Below are positions 10,457-19,590 of a stretch of DNA of 64,000 bases, in pieces. The notes below the pieces were generated by a model. That model made no database searches and was not told where the DNA came from. It worked only from the letters and a program-made list of their open reading frames with translations. Each line of letters begins with the position of its first letter. Position 1 is the first letter of the stretch. The DNA is from Stentor roeselii (Eukaryota; Ciliophora; Heterotrichea; Heterotrichida; Stentoridae): positions 1 to 64,000 of the forward strand of contig RSEH01000064.1 in assembly GCA_006503475.1 (NCBI GenBank), read 5' to 3'. A program made the translations under genes and the position numbers.

Positions 10457-11017
10457 ATGGAAGAAAATACTTACATTAACTTTGAAGAAGGTCGCAAATT
10501 TTTAGCAAATGATCATTCTTTATTCCTTAAAAGATTTTATGATGTAGACCTCGAGCAATCAGTCAAAGGTATAAAAATCTCCCATCTAAAAAAGGACTGG
10601 GTGGAGCTAAAAAGAACATCTCATTCCTTAAAAGGTACCAGTTCCTACATCGGAGCGACGAGATGCCGAGCGATTTCCGAGCTGCTTCAAAACGCATGTG
10701 CAGAAAACCCGATAAACGAGGAAAAAGTGAACAATTTGGTATCAGAACTCGTGGATCACCTCGACTCGCTGATGATTTTCCTTCGAAACTATTTCAATAC
10801 AAACCAAAGCCCATCAAGTGACAAGAACATGAAAAAATCAGTGACAGAAGTCGGTTCTTACGAAGAAAGCAAAGACGAGCAAACAACGGTCACTATAAAA
10901 AAACTTGTCCCTCCTGTGTCGAGGGTCACTTTGATTGAAAACTCGCATACTTATGATGAGGAGGAAGTAGACGCTTATGAAGAAATAAACAAGCAATGGA
11001 GATGCACTCTTTATTAA
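10457..11017 (+). CDS. Histidine phosphotransfer (HPt) domain protein
   Basis: A 186-aa protein with an N-terminal HPt four-helix domain (residues about 10-118). The phosphorelay motif is RTSHSLKGTSSYIGA, with His56 as the predicted phospho-acceptor and the Lys-Gly and Ser-x-x-Gly-Ala pattern intact. The C-terminal 65 residues are acidic and disordered. Such proteins pass phosphate between hybrid histidine kinases and response regulators; neither partner is in this window. There is no membrane segment, so cytosolic. The gene ends only 20 nt from the convergent coiled-coil gene at 11038. Confidence 0.85.
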   Translation: MEENTYINFEEGRKFLANDHSLFLKRFYDVDLEQSVKGIKISHLKKDWVELKRTSHSLKGTSSYIGATRCRAISELLQNACAENPINEEKVNNLVSELVDHLDSLMIFLRNYFNTNQSPSSDKNMKKSVTEVGSYEESKDEQTTVTIKKLVPPVSRVTLIENSHTYDEEEVDAYEEINKQWRCTLY

Positions 11018-11037
11018 ATATTCAACTAATTTGTCGT

Positions 11038-11919
11038 TTATTTATTTTGGACTATTATGCTTCCGTAACCCATTAAGTTCCTGTTTTTTTCTTCTGGACC
11101 ACGGAAGGAACGGCTTGCATTCCAAGAGGCTTCTGAGGAGGAGTCAAAAATGTTCTTTTTCACTGGGTTTTCTTTTAGAATACCAGTTATTGGGTTGAAA
11201 TTCAACTTTGGAGGAGAGTTCTTAGTGTATCTTCCGTAGTTTGAAAAATATCCGACGTTTGGTGAGTCAATAGAATGATCAACCGAAAGTTCAAAATGCT
11301 TCTCTCGATACGATGTGATTTTTTCATTATTCCTAGAATCCATGATCATAGCCTTCTGCACATCCAGCTGAGCCTTATAATTCCTTTTTTTCGCCTTATT
11401 TTCCAAATTTTCCTTAATCCTTTCCTCCTGAAACCTTGAAAACTCATCCAAAGCTCTTTTTTTTTCCTTCTCCTTTTCAACCAAATCAAGTTCCTTCTTA
11501 GCCTGCGCTTCATTAATCTGGAAAATTAAGTCAGAAGCCTGCCTTCTTTTCTTCTCAGTCGCGTAGACCTTGTCAAGTGCTCCTCGATTGATCGACAAGG
11601 AGCTTGACCTGCTTGAAGGAACGACTTCAGCAGTTGAATATTGACTGATGGGAACAACTGAATCGACTTCTTCAGAAGTCTCGCTTCGAGGCAAGTCTTG
11701 ATTGTTTTCTTCAGCTTCGCTGTTGCATGAGAAGCGACTGAGCACTGAGTTGTATTCAGGGAGTGAAACGCGTCTTCCCTGCAGTTTTAAAGGACTTTCA
11801 GTTAAGTTTTGACTGAAAAGCGATTCTTGGTTGTGAGGATGTTCGAATAACTTGATTCCTTTTCTTTTAGGGTTCTGCTTTTTTCTTACCTTGTCACATT
11901 CGCTGGAGGCGAAAAACAT
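11038..11919 (-). CDS. Coiled-coil protein of unknown function
   Basis: A 293-aa charged protein. Residues about 115-215 form a Lys/Glu-rich coiled coil (EKKRRQASDLIFQINEAQ onward). The flanks are Ser-rich and disordered. Near the C-terminus is a short FNPITGI element. Elements of this kind recur in ciliate coiled-coil proteins, and a cytoskeletal or basal-body role is possible, but that is inference. No domain with known activity was recognised. Convergent with the HPt gene. Confidence 0.7.
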   Translation of the reverse strand: MFFASSECDKVRKKQNPKRKGIKLFEHPHNQESLFSQNLTESPLKLQGRRVSLPEYNSVLSRFSCNSEAEENNQDLPRSETSEEVDSVVPISQYSTAEVVPSSRSSSLSINRGALDKVYATEKKRRQASDLIFQINEAQAKKELDLVEKEKEKKRALDEFSRFQEERIKENLENKAKKRNYKAQLDVQKAMIMDSRNNEKITSYREKHFELSVDHSIDSPNVGYFSNYGRYTKNSPPKLNFNPITGILKENPVKKNIFDSSSEASWNASRSFRGPEEKNRNLMGYGSIIVQNK

Positions 11920-12002
11920 TTTTATTCGATTCTTGAAGTCTAAATAATCTTTTTAATGAAAAACTTCCATCATTAATCAATAAAGCTTCTAAGAGTTATT
12001 TA

Positions 12003-13229
12003 CTATGAAATGTGAGATCGCGCTCCTGGAAGCATGCTTAGAATTTTGTTCAGTTTCATCAAGTCGCCTTTGCTTGTCAGGATTCGGTATAAAAAGAAGA
12101 AAATCACTATTTGGAAGAGTTGGTGAAGACTGCCTACGAGGTACTCTCGCTGGTACGTCGGGAACATGAAGGAACCGTACACCAGCAGCGGGATTGACAG
12201 GAAGTAAAAACTTGCCCAGAGTCCGAAGGAGTAAAAGTAAGTCGAATTTTTGAAGTTCTCTTGCTTGCTCGTAAAAAAAAGGTTTTTCAGGAAGACTGCG
12301 AACATCAGCATGCGCAGGATTAGGATCACTACTCCTGACCATTCTTCGTATTTACTGAAACTGTGACGGGGAAGCTCGTAAAGCCAGTTAAATAGAACTA
12401 GTGATAAGTGAAATAATGCTTCGATTAATATTGCTGGCAAATAAAGTTGAGGTCTAGGAAATTTTGTATAATTAATAGTCCATCCACTAGCAACAATAAC
12501 CAAGAGCGTAGAAATAGCCAACTCATAAAAAAGCGTAGAAACCTCACTAATCAAATCAAAAACCCAGAATCCCTTGCCATCAATCTCATAAACCGTTAAA
12601 TGTACAAACTGAGAAGCAGTGGCAACAATTTGCAAAATAATAGCAACATTAAGCCAAATACGAGGCCCAGTGATTCCCTCATCATTTTTCCAAACCCTAG
12701 CGAAATCAATCACATTTTTTCCAAATATGGCCAACAACAAGGCAAGAGCGACCGCGAAAGAATTCTTGATCCCAACAAGTTCAACAGAAAAATGATTAAA
12801 TCCATGATTGACAACAGTGAAGTCAACCTGAATTTCTTTTCCATTCAAAAGTCCAGAACAGTCAGCTAAAACAAAATAAAAGACTTGAGGACTCTGCTTT
12901 TGAATTAGTCTTCCGCCTGTACGCTTGCTCCATTTTGATGAACTTGGAAGAGAGATCTCGTATTTACTTGAAGATTGAGAAACTCTTTCCTCACATGATA
13001 GCTTCGTCAGCTGGTCTGTCCATTTTAGACCTGAGTAAAGCACCATGTTCATCTTTAGGTTCTTTTCTTGGGATGGCTCTTTGAAACGTGCTGTGACTGA
13101 AAAGTTTCCTTCACCGAGACCCAGCCCGAAACGAGAAATTTCTTGCCATGGCTTCTCTGATGTGAATTTCAAGTCTAGTAATACCGACTTGCTCACTGCA
13201 AATGGAATCAAAAATAGCAGGATATGCAT
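12003..13229 (-). CDS. Seven-TM protein, GPR180/TMEM145-like (GpcrRhopsn4)
   Basis: A 408-aa membrane protein with an N-terminal signal peptide (MHILLFLIPFAVS), a luminal or extracellular beta-rich domain (about 20-150) and seven hydrophobic segments (about 155-395). The TM region fits the rhodopsin-like family of GPR180 and TMEM145: SQFVHLTVYEIDGKGFW, then LVIVASGWTINYTKF. Members are intimal-thickness-receptor-like proteins whose ligands and functions are poorly known. Family assignment is by motif memory, not a search. The start is set by the signal peptide. Confidence 0.75.
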   Translation of the reverse strand: MHILLFLIPFAVSKSVLLDLKFTSEKPWQEISRFGLGLGEGNFSVTARFKEPSQEKNLKMNMVLYSGLKWTDQLTKLSCEERVSQSSSKYEISLPSSSKWSKRTGGRLIQKQSPQVFYFVLADCSGLLNGKEIQVDFTVVNHGFNHFSVELVGIKNSFAVALALLLAIFGKNVIDFARVWKNDEGITGPRIWLNVAIILQIVATASQFVHLTVYEIDGKGFWVFDLISEVSTLFYELAISTLLVIVASGWTINYTKFPRPQLYLPAILIEALFHLSLVLFNWLYELPRHSFSKYEEWSGVVILILRMLMFAVFLKNLFFTSKQENFKNSTYFYSFGLWASFYFLSIPLLVYGSFMFPTYQREYLVGSLHQLFQIVIFFFLYRILTSKGDLMKLNKILSMLPGARSHIS

Positions 13230-13790
13230 TTATTGTTGTAAACGACTAGTTTCTAAAAAGGAGGGAATTTCATGGTGATTTGGAAATTAGAAGATTGGTT
13301 CAAGAATTTTTAATGAGGAGATTTTTTAGGGGATTAGATATTTTGTTAATTTTTGAAAAGAGGAATATAGAGTGACGGTATTACTTTAGGTATTAAATTG
13401 TTCTTACTTTATTTATGGAAATGATTTGTAAAGAGGTTTTGATCTTTCTGGTTTCAAGTTATTATATAATTGATTAAGATTCTTTACCTTTTATTCAAAA
13501 ATAAATGAGAAAAATTGTTTTCTGGCTTGACGATGATTGAATTCCTTTAAATTTAGATTGAATATAAGTTACGATGCATCTAAGCACTATTAAATGTCCA
13601 TTTTAAACTGAAGTTACAATAATCCCTAAACCTTGTAAGACAGTTTACAAATATTTATAAAACCTTCCACAAAACTCTTAGAACTTACAAAAATTCCTCT
13701 CTCCAAAACTTCAATTGAATAAAACTTCCCAAAAAGAACAACATAATCTAAAAAACAAATCTCCTCACATTTAAATTCAAACCTTAATAA
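13230..13790. other. Spacer, no gene seen
   Basis: 561 nt between the start of the seven-TM gene and the end of the START copy B gene (both minus strand). The left half is G-rich and C-poor, the right half C-rich and G-poor. There is no ORF, tRNA or repeat I can support. Confidence 0.5.
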
Positions 13791-14390
13791 CTATCCCAAA
13801 ATATTCCTAAGTTTTCCTACAATAAGACATTGTTTCTTTCCAACAGCATTGATGACCATAGTGGGGATACTTCCCTTAGGGTCGATTCCAGTCATATAAG
13901 TGACTTCAGTAGCTCGAGGACTAAGTTTCTTAAGTTTATAACAAGAAGCAATGACCTGTCCTCTGACAACGCCATCGACCTCAGCGACTCCTGCATCAAC
14001 ACTTTCCCCGACCAACAGGATGAAGTCCCCGAGGTCTTCAAACCTGGTGGCGATGACGAAGTCTCTGTAGCTCACAGGCCAAGGAGCTGAGAACTTCTGA
14101 TACATGATCCTGTAGCTTTCGTTGAATTCTCTCACGACGTAGATCTGGTCAAGACTCTCGTCCCATTCTTTTTTACGGTTGAAGGTCCAGAGAAGTCGGC
14201 AGATGTCTTCGGCCGAGTGGTTGACGACTCCTATTGCCTTCGACATGTAAATTCCTGACTCGGTTTGTCGACGAGAACAGTAAACGTCGTCTAATTCGCC
14301 GATGTCTTCCCAGTCGGTAGCATCCATCAGCTCTAATGCTTTTCTTGAAGCGGCGTCGAGAACGGCCTTGACCTCTTCGAAGTTCTCCAT
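13791..14390 (-). CDS. START-domain lipid-binding protein, copy B
   Basis: A 199-aa single-domain START protein, the same length as copy A at 7892 but on the opposite strand. The conserved core is KFSAPWPVSYRDFVIATRF and VGESVDAGVAEVDGVVRGQ. The two align end to end without visible gaps and share roughly two thirds of residues, so the duplication is not recent. Both look intact. It is cytosolic and presumably lipid-binding, with ligand unknown. The promoter side (14401-14460) contains no C on the + strand. Confidence 0.85.
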   Translation of the reverse strand: MENFEEVKAVLDAASRKALELMDATDWEDIGELDDVYCSRRQTESGIYMSKAIGVVNHSAEDICRLLWTFNRKKEWDESLDQIYVVREFNESYRIMYQKFSAPWPVSYRDFVIATRFEDLGDFILLVGESVDAGVAEVDGVVRGQVIASCYKLKKLSPRATEVTYMTGIDPKGSIPTMVINAVGKKQCLIVGKLRNILG

Positions 14391-14669
14391 TTTTTAGTTA
14401 TTGGATAGGAAATTGGTGATTTTATTGAAATTTAGATTTTTTTAGTTTGGAAAGTTTGGAATATTGAAAATTTTAATGATTCGGTTAGAATTTTTATTAA
14501 GGGAAGGCTCTTTATTAGAGTTTGTGAATTGAATAAAGTTTAATTTGTTTTTCATGGGAAGAGATAAGGGATTGGAATAGAATGAGATAATTTAGGTCTG
14601 GAGATATTCATTACTTAAACGAGTATTCATCATCAATCAAATATCAACGTATATTAAAGTTTAGATTAA

Positions 14670-15098
14670 TTATTCTAATAAAATCATCCGCTGTTGGTAC
14701 CTAATGTCCTCCTGTAACTTGTTACTGCTTAGAAACATTATTTTTGCTATTTTGTAGTGATAATACGAAATAGCAATAAAGAGAAGCATCCCAGGAAATG
14801 AGAAAAACCATGTATGAAGTGGGGATCTAAAAAAGATTAGCAAGAGTGAAATCACAGGTAACATAAAGATTGTAGTTTTATAGGCTTTGAATAAAATGGT
14901 ACTGCGAATATTTAGAAAGCAGCACCCAAGAATTCCATTTGTAAGTAAGCTCATGCCAATAATTAAGCAGTCCACATTTGACCCTATGAAAATGAAGCAT
15001 ACTCCGAATAATATCATGTTAATTGAAATGTACTTAATAGTATTTTTATTTCTAGAATTTTCAAAGTTCCTGAGACTACCAGCTTGATCACTGTACAT
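14670..15098 (-). CDS. Small four-TM membrane protein
   Basis: A 142-aa protein with four hydrophobic segments (about 25-42, 47-66, 75-92, 96-115). The layout and an FGVCFIFIG/GILG-type N-terminal pair are reminiscent of Got1/Sft2-type Golgi transport proteins, but the match is too weak to assign. Short polar tails lie on both sides. The reading frame is clean and has an ATG after a TATAATAATT-like AT-rich leader. It may be ciliate-specific. Confidence 0.6.
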   Translation of the reverse strand: MYSDQAGSLRNFENSRNKNTIKYISINMILFGVCFIFIGSNVDCLIIGMSLLTNGILGCCFLNIRSTILFKAYKTTIFMLPVISLLLIFFRSPLHTWFFSFPGMLLFIAISYYHYKIAKIMFLSSNKLQEDIRYQQRMILLE

Positions 15099-15260
15099 CT
15101 TAATAATTATATGAATAATTATTATATAATAAAGTTTATTTATGTATTAACCTCTAATTATTCTCTAGATGGTTTACTGTTTTACATAAGAACGAATTCA
15201 AAAATGATTTTCAATAAGTGTACCATTCAAAAATTTTATTTAAAACCCTAAACTAACAAT

Positions 15261-15986
15261 TTAATTACTTTTCTTGTCAATTTCAATCCAAGAGTACCTT
15301 TCAAAGTCCTTCCAATTGAAATATCCTTCTTTTCGCTTATCCCGAACAGAAAGATATACTTTCCATCCCCAGTAGTAAAACACAATCTGCATAAAAACAG
15401 AAATAACCTTAAACAAATAATGAGCCTCTACAAAAAACAAGTTCACATAAAGCAGCACAGTCCTAAAGATAATCTTCGTAAAGAAAAAAATTAAAATAAA
15501 CCCAAATTCTAGAATCATCGCAATTTTCGTCTTTCCTCTGTCAAGTGATCTTAGATTATCTTTAGATGACTGAAAAATTGCAGACATCTCAACATTGAAC
15601 AATTCGTATTTGAAAAAAAAAGGGACAGTGTTGAAATGCATGAGTCCTGCAATAAGCAATATGCTAAGAATATGGTGGACCAGCATCGCAGCATCAGTAC
15701 TTTTTAAGTAAAGGACTAGACTGATTAGATCAAAGATGTAAAATGTCAAAGTGATGTATCTTAAAACCATCTCATTCTCTGGGTCATTATTTCCAAAAAT
15801 CTCCTGAATTGCTATAAGATATCCGGAGTAGAAAAAAATCAAAATCGCTCTTGAAAACACTAAAAAACGTCTTCGCGTATTTTTTATTTCCAAAGATTGA
15901 GATTCTGGTCTTACAACTCTAATAAAAACCCAGAACAAACCACCCCAAAGTGCAGTCCCAATAAAAAGAGGAACGATACCTATCAT
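15261..15986 (-). CDS. TLC-domain-like multi-TM protein
   Basis: A 241-aa protein when started at the ATG at 15986; a longer frame begins with GTG and is not preferred. It has about six hydrophobic helices. The core FYIFDLISLVLYLK followed by MLVHHILSILLI carries the paired His typical of TRAM/LAG1/CLN8 (TLC) proteins. A separate TLC-like gene is at 59150. TLC proteins act in lipid synthesis, transport or sensing in ER-derived membranes. I cannot say whether this one is a ceramide synthase; the Lag1 motif is not evident. Confidence 0.65.
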   Translation of the reverse strand: MIGIVPLFIGTALWGGLFWVFIRVVRPESQSLEIKNTRRRFLVFSRAILIFFYSGYLIAIQEIFGNNDPENEMVLRYITLTFYIFDLISLVLYLKSTDAAMLVHHILSILLIAGLMHFNTVPFFFKYELFNVEMSAIFQSSKDNLRSLDRGKTKIAMILEFGFILIFFFTKIIFRTVLLYVNLFFVEAHYLFKVISVFMQIVFYYWGWKVYLSVRDKRKEGYFNWKDFERYSWIEIDKKSN

Positions 15987-16182
15987 ATTTATTAACCTCA
16001 CTACTTTTAAAATCTTTAAACCATAGTTAAAACCTATCTATTTCATAAATCCCTGTAATCTAAATAATCAAAAGATTCTTCACATATTCTCCCAAATATA
16101 AAAAAAATGAAAATATTAATTATAATAATCTTCTCATAGTCTGATCAGATGTCTTTCCAATCTGTCTTATTCTTCAATAAAT

Positions 16183-17664
16183 ATGTCTGGTATCGGGTAC
16201 AAAACCGGAGCAGTAGCGGGCCGAGGAAAAGTAGCGAAAGTTGCCAAGCCGGCGGCAGCCGTCCCCACCAAGGGCAAAGCCACGGCAGAGCCCAAGAACC
16301 CTAAAGACGCCAAAGAGTTGTTCCTCAAGCGAATTCAAATGTGCAGCGTCACTTACGATTATTCTGATGACGCCAAAGATGCCAAGGCCAAATCAGAAAG
16401 ACTCACTGCTTTACAGGAACTTCGTGAGTTTTTGAATGATACGAAAAATGTGGCTACTTATGTACTGCCTCATCTCGACCTGGTGCTTGAAATGATCAGA
16501 AAGAATATTTTTAGACCTCTTCCGATGGACAAAAAGTCTGCTGATAAGCTTGGACCTTCTGAAGCTGGAGTTGAGGTGGAAGACATAGTTATCGATCCCG
16601 CCTGGCCGCATCTGCAAGGCGTTTACGAATTTTTCTTCGAGCTTATAGTCTGCGAAGTGACTGACGTGAAAAGCATAAAGGTTTACGTCACCCCTGCATT
16701 CGTGCAAGAGTTTCTTCAATTATTCGACAGCGAAGAGCCAAGAGAACGAGACTACTTGAAAAACATTCTTCATCGACTATACGCGAAACTGGTTCCTCGA
16801 CGAAAAATGATCCGAAAAGCGATAAACGACTGTTTCCTTACAATGATTCATGAGACTCAAAGGTTCAACGGTGCAAGCGAATTGTTAGATATCCTTGCAA
16901 GTATCATCAGCGGCTTTGCAGTGCCCTTGAGAGATGAACATGTCATTTTCTTTAAGAATATCTTGATTCCGCTGCATAAGGTTCAGACTTCTCATCTTTT
17001 CCATGAGCAGCTACTTAGATGTTCAATGCTCTTTTTAAGCAAAGATCACTCTTTGGCTATCCCTCTTGTTGAAGGACTTCTAAGATACTGGCCATTTGGA
17101 AACTCGCCTAAAGAAACCCTCTTTTTGGCAGAGCTTAACGATGTAATCGAAGTTTGTGAACTTTCAAAATTAGAACCTCATATTCCTAAGTTATTCAAAC
17201 GTCTTATTCGCTGCATTTCAGGACCTCAGCTTCAAGTTTCAGATCGAGCAATGCAATTCTTCGAAAACGACTACTTTTTAGGAATTTTAAGAACATTCAA
17301 GCAAGCTACTTTCCCCATGATAGTGCCTGTTATTGTTGAACTCGCAGAAACTCACTGGCACAAAATTCTTCTCGAAAGTTTCAACGCTTTGAAAACAATT
17401 CTCAAAGAAATCGACCCAGTCGCCTTCGACCGAGCTCTTCAAGGTCCAAAAGACGCAGCAAAAAGTAACTCTTTAAACGCGATGCACAACCTTCCAAAAC
17501 GAGCAGCTCTTGAAAGTCAATGGGACGCATTAGTGAAAAAAGCGAAAACAATTGACCCAAATCTGAGTATTCCTTGTTTACCTTACATCGACAATCATGT
17601 AGTAGGTTTGCATAACATGAACGGAATCGAGTTGTCGTCAAACAACCTGATCCCACCAGTTTAA
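16183..17664 (+). CDS. PPP2R5: PP2A regulatory subunit B56 (B')
   Basis: A 493-aa B56 subunit, close to the usual family length. The first 45 residues are a Lys/Ala-rich tail. The rest is the HEAT-like repeat domain with strongly conserved blocks: WPHLQGVYEFFF, PRERDYLKNILHRLY, FNGASELLDILASIISGF, PLHKVQTSHLFHEQL and HWHKILLESFNALK. It directs the PP2A core to substrates with LxxIxE motifs. A decayed tandem copy follows at 18093, and a relic of the neighbouring cyclin gene lies directly 3'. A much more divergent family member is at 51758. No intron is needed. Confidence 0.95.
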   Translation: MSGIGYKTGAVAGRGKVAKVAKPAAAVPTKGKATAEPKNPKDAKELFLKRIQMCSVTYDYSDDAKDAKAKSERLTALQELREFLNDTKNVATYVLPHLDLVLEMIRKNIFRPLPMDKKSADKLGPSEAGVEVEDIVIDPAWPHLQGVYEFFFELIVCEVTDVKSIKVYVTPAFVQEFLQLFDSEEPRERDYLKNILHRLYAKLVPRRKMIRKAINDCFLTMIHETQRFNGASELLDILASIISGFAVPLRDEHVIFFKNILIPLHKVQTSHLFHEQLLRCSMLFLSKDHSLAIPLVEGLLRYWPFGNSPKETLFLAELNDVIEVCELSKLEPHIPKLFKRLIRCISGPQLQVSDRAMQFFENDYFLGILRTFKQATFPMIVPVIVELAETHWHKILLESFNALKTILKEIDPVAFDRALQGPKDAAKSNSLNAMHNLPKRAALESQWDALVKKAKTIDPNLSIPCLPYIDNHVVGLHNMNGIELSSNNLIPPV

Positions 17665-17935
17665 CTAGTTTAGTCTTAAAACCTTCAAGTGATTATTTAA
17701 TATTTAGCTGATTAAGGACAGTAGAACATCTAGGGACTATCGGTATTGATTTTTAATGTAAAATTCAATAAGATAAATGCTTTTATAATTTTTTACTTCT
17801 TTCTGCCAGGGCACAAAGCGCAATTCATTCGAGAAGATATTTGGGAAAGAAACTGAGTTCTAAAGCTTAAGAAGTAAACTGAAAATTTTAATATATTTCA
17901 TGTATCTTACGTGCTCTAATTAAAATTCATTGAGT
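17665..17935 (-). pseudogene. Relic of cyclin 3' end left by tandem duplication
   Basis: The stretch after the intact B56 gene aligns with the 3' part of the cyclin gene at 19591 with a constant offset of about 1913 nt. For example 17665-17695 matches 19580-19610, and 17810-17880 (GGCACAAAGCGCAATTC onward) matches 19727-19797 at roughly 60 percent by eye. The reading frame is destroyed. It marks the duplication breakpoint within the cyclin gene. Confidence 0.65.
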
Positions 17936-18092
17936 CTTGATCAACTGATTCCGTACGAATTTAAAAAAATATTCAAATTTAGATTTTTTCATATATTCCT
18001 CTGAAACAATAAAAAAACTAAAAGTAATAAATTGAAATTAAAATTTACAAAGTTCTACCAGTTCTCTCTAATCTGTCGTATATTTAATATAT

Positions 18093-19579
18093 ATGTCTGG
18101 GATCGGGTATAAAGCTGGAGCAGTAGCAGGCCGAGGAAAAGGAGCGAAATTTACAAAAACAGCAGCAGTCCCCATCAAGGGTAAAGGCAGCACATTATAA
18201 GAATTCTAAAAATGCCAAAGAGTTGTTCTTCAAGCAACTTCAAATGTGCAGCGTGACTTACGATTATTCTGATGATGCCAAGGATGCCAAGGCCAAATCA
18301 GAAAGACTCACTGCTTTACAGGAACTTCGTGAGTTTTTGAACGATAAGAAAAATGTGGTAACTTATGTACTGCCTCATCTCGACCTGGTGTTTAAAATGA
18401 TCAGAAAGAATATTTTCAGACCTCTTCTGATGGACGAAAGGTTGGTTGACAACTTCGAACCTTCTGAAGTTGAGGTTGATTTGGTTTGAAACAATGGAAG
18501 ACATCGTTATCGACCCTGCCTGGCCTCACCTGCAAGGCGTTTACGAGTTTTATTTCGACTTGATAGTTTGCGAAGTGATTGACGTTCAAAGCATCAAAGT
18601 TTTCGTCACCCCTGCATTCGTGCAAGAGTTTATCCAGTTATTCAACAGCAGCGAGCCAAGAGAGCGAGACTATCTTGAAAGAGTTCTTCACCGAATATAC
18701 GCGAAAGTAGTTCCTCGACGAAAAATGATACGAAAAGCAGTAGATAACTGCTTTCTTACAATAATCCACGAGACTCAAAGGTTCAACGGTGCAGGAAAAA
18801 TGTTAGAACTCTTAGCTGGCATCATCAGTGGCTTTTCAGTGCCTTTGAGAAATGAAAATGTAATTTTTTTTAAGGATATCTTGATTCCGTTGCATAAAGT
18901 TGGAGATTCTCATCTTTTTCATGAGCAACTACGGAGGAATTCCATGATATTTTTGACCAAAGAGAGCCGGTTGGCCATACCTCTTGTTGAAGGACTACTT
19001 AGGTACTGGCCATTTGGAAACTCGCCTAAAGAAATCCTCTTTTTGGCAGAGCTTAACGATGTAATCGAGTTTTGTGAACTTTCAAAATTAGAACCTCTTA
19101 TTCCCAAATTATTCAAACGTCTTATTCGCTGCATTTCAGGACCGCAGCTTCAAGTTTCAGATCGAGCAATGCAATTCTTCGAAAATGACTACTTTTTAGG
19201 AATTTTAAAAACATTCAAACAAGCTACTTTCCCCATGATAGTGCCTGTCATTGTTGAACTCTCAGAAACTCACTGGCACAAAATTCTTCTCTAAAGTTTC
19301 AACGTTTTGAAAACAATTCTCAAAGAAATCGACCCAGTCGCCTTCGACCAAGCTCTTCAAATTCCAAAAGACTTATCAAAAACTACCTCTTTAAACGCGA
19401 TGCACAACTTTTCAAAACGAGCTCTCGAAAGTCAATGGGACGCATTAGTGAAAAAAGCGAAAACAATTGACCCAAATCTGAGTATTCCTTGTTTGCCTTA
19501 CATTGACAATCATGTAGTCGGTTTGCATAACATGAACGGAATCGAGTTGTCGTCAAACAACCTGATCCCGCCAGTTTAA
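18093..19579 (+). pseudogene. Decayed tandem copy of PP2A B56
   Basis: It matches the gene at 16183-17664 along its whole length but carries at least three disabling changes. A 2-nt loss near 18190 shifts frame and brings in TAA at about 18197. Extra bases near 18480-18495 shift frame and give TGA at 18487. A GAA codon has become TAA at 19292. None of these fits a 15-nt GT-AG intron. The last 150 nt differ from the intact gene at only about four positions, while the 5' part is much more diverged. It could still be transcribed, but no full-length product is possible. Confidence 0.88.
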
Positions 19580-19590
19580 CTAATTTAATC

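Noticed and set aside
13285-13310. tRNA T-loop-like GGTTCAA
   Set aside because: No acceptor or anticodon stem can be formed around it.
18470-18500. A 15-nt intron rescuing the second B56 copy
   Set aside because: No GT...AG of 15 or 16 nt fits the extra bases, and two other lesions remain.
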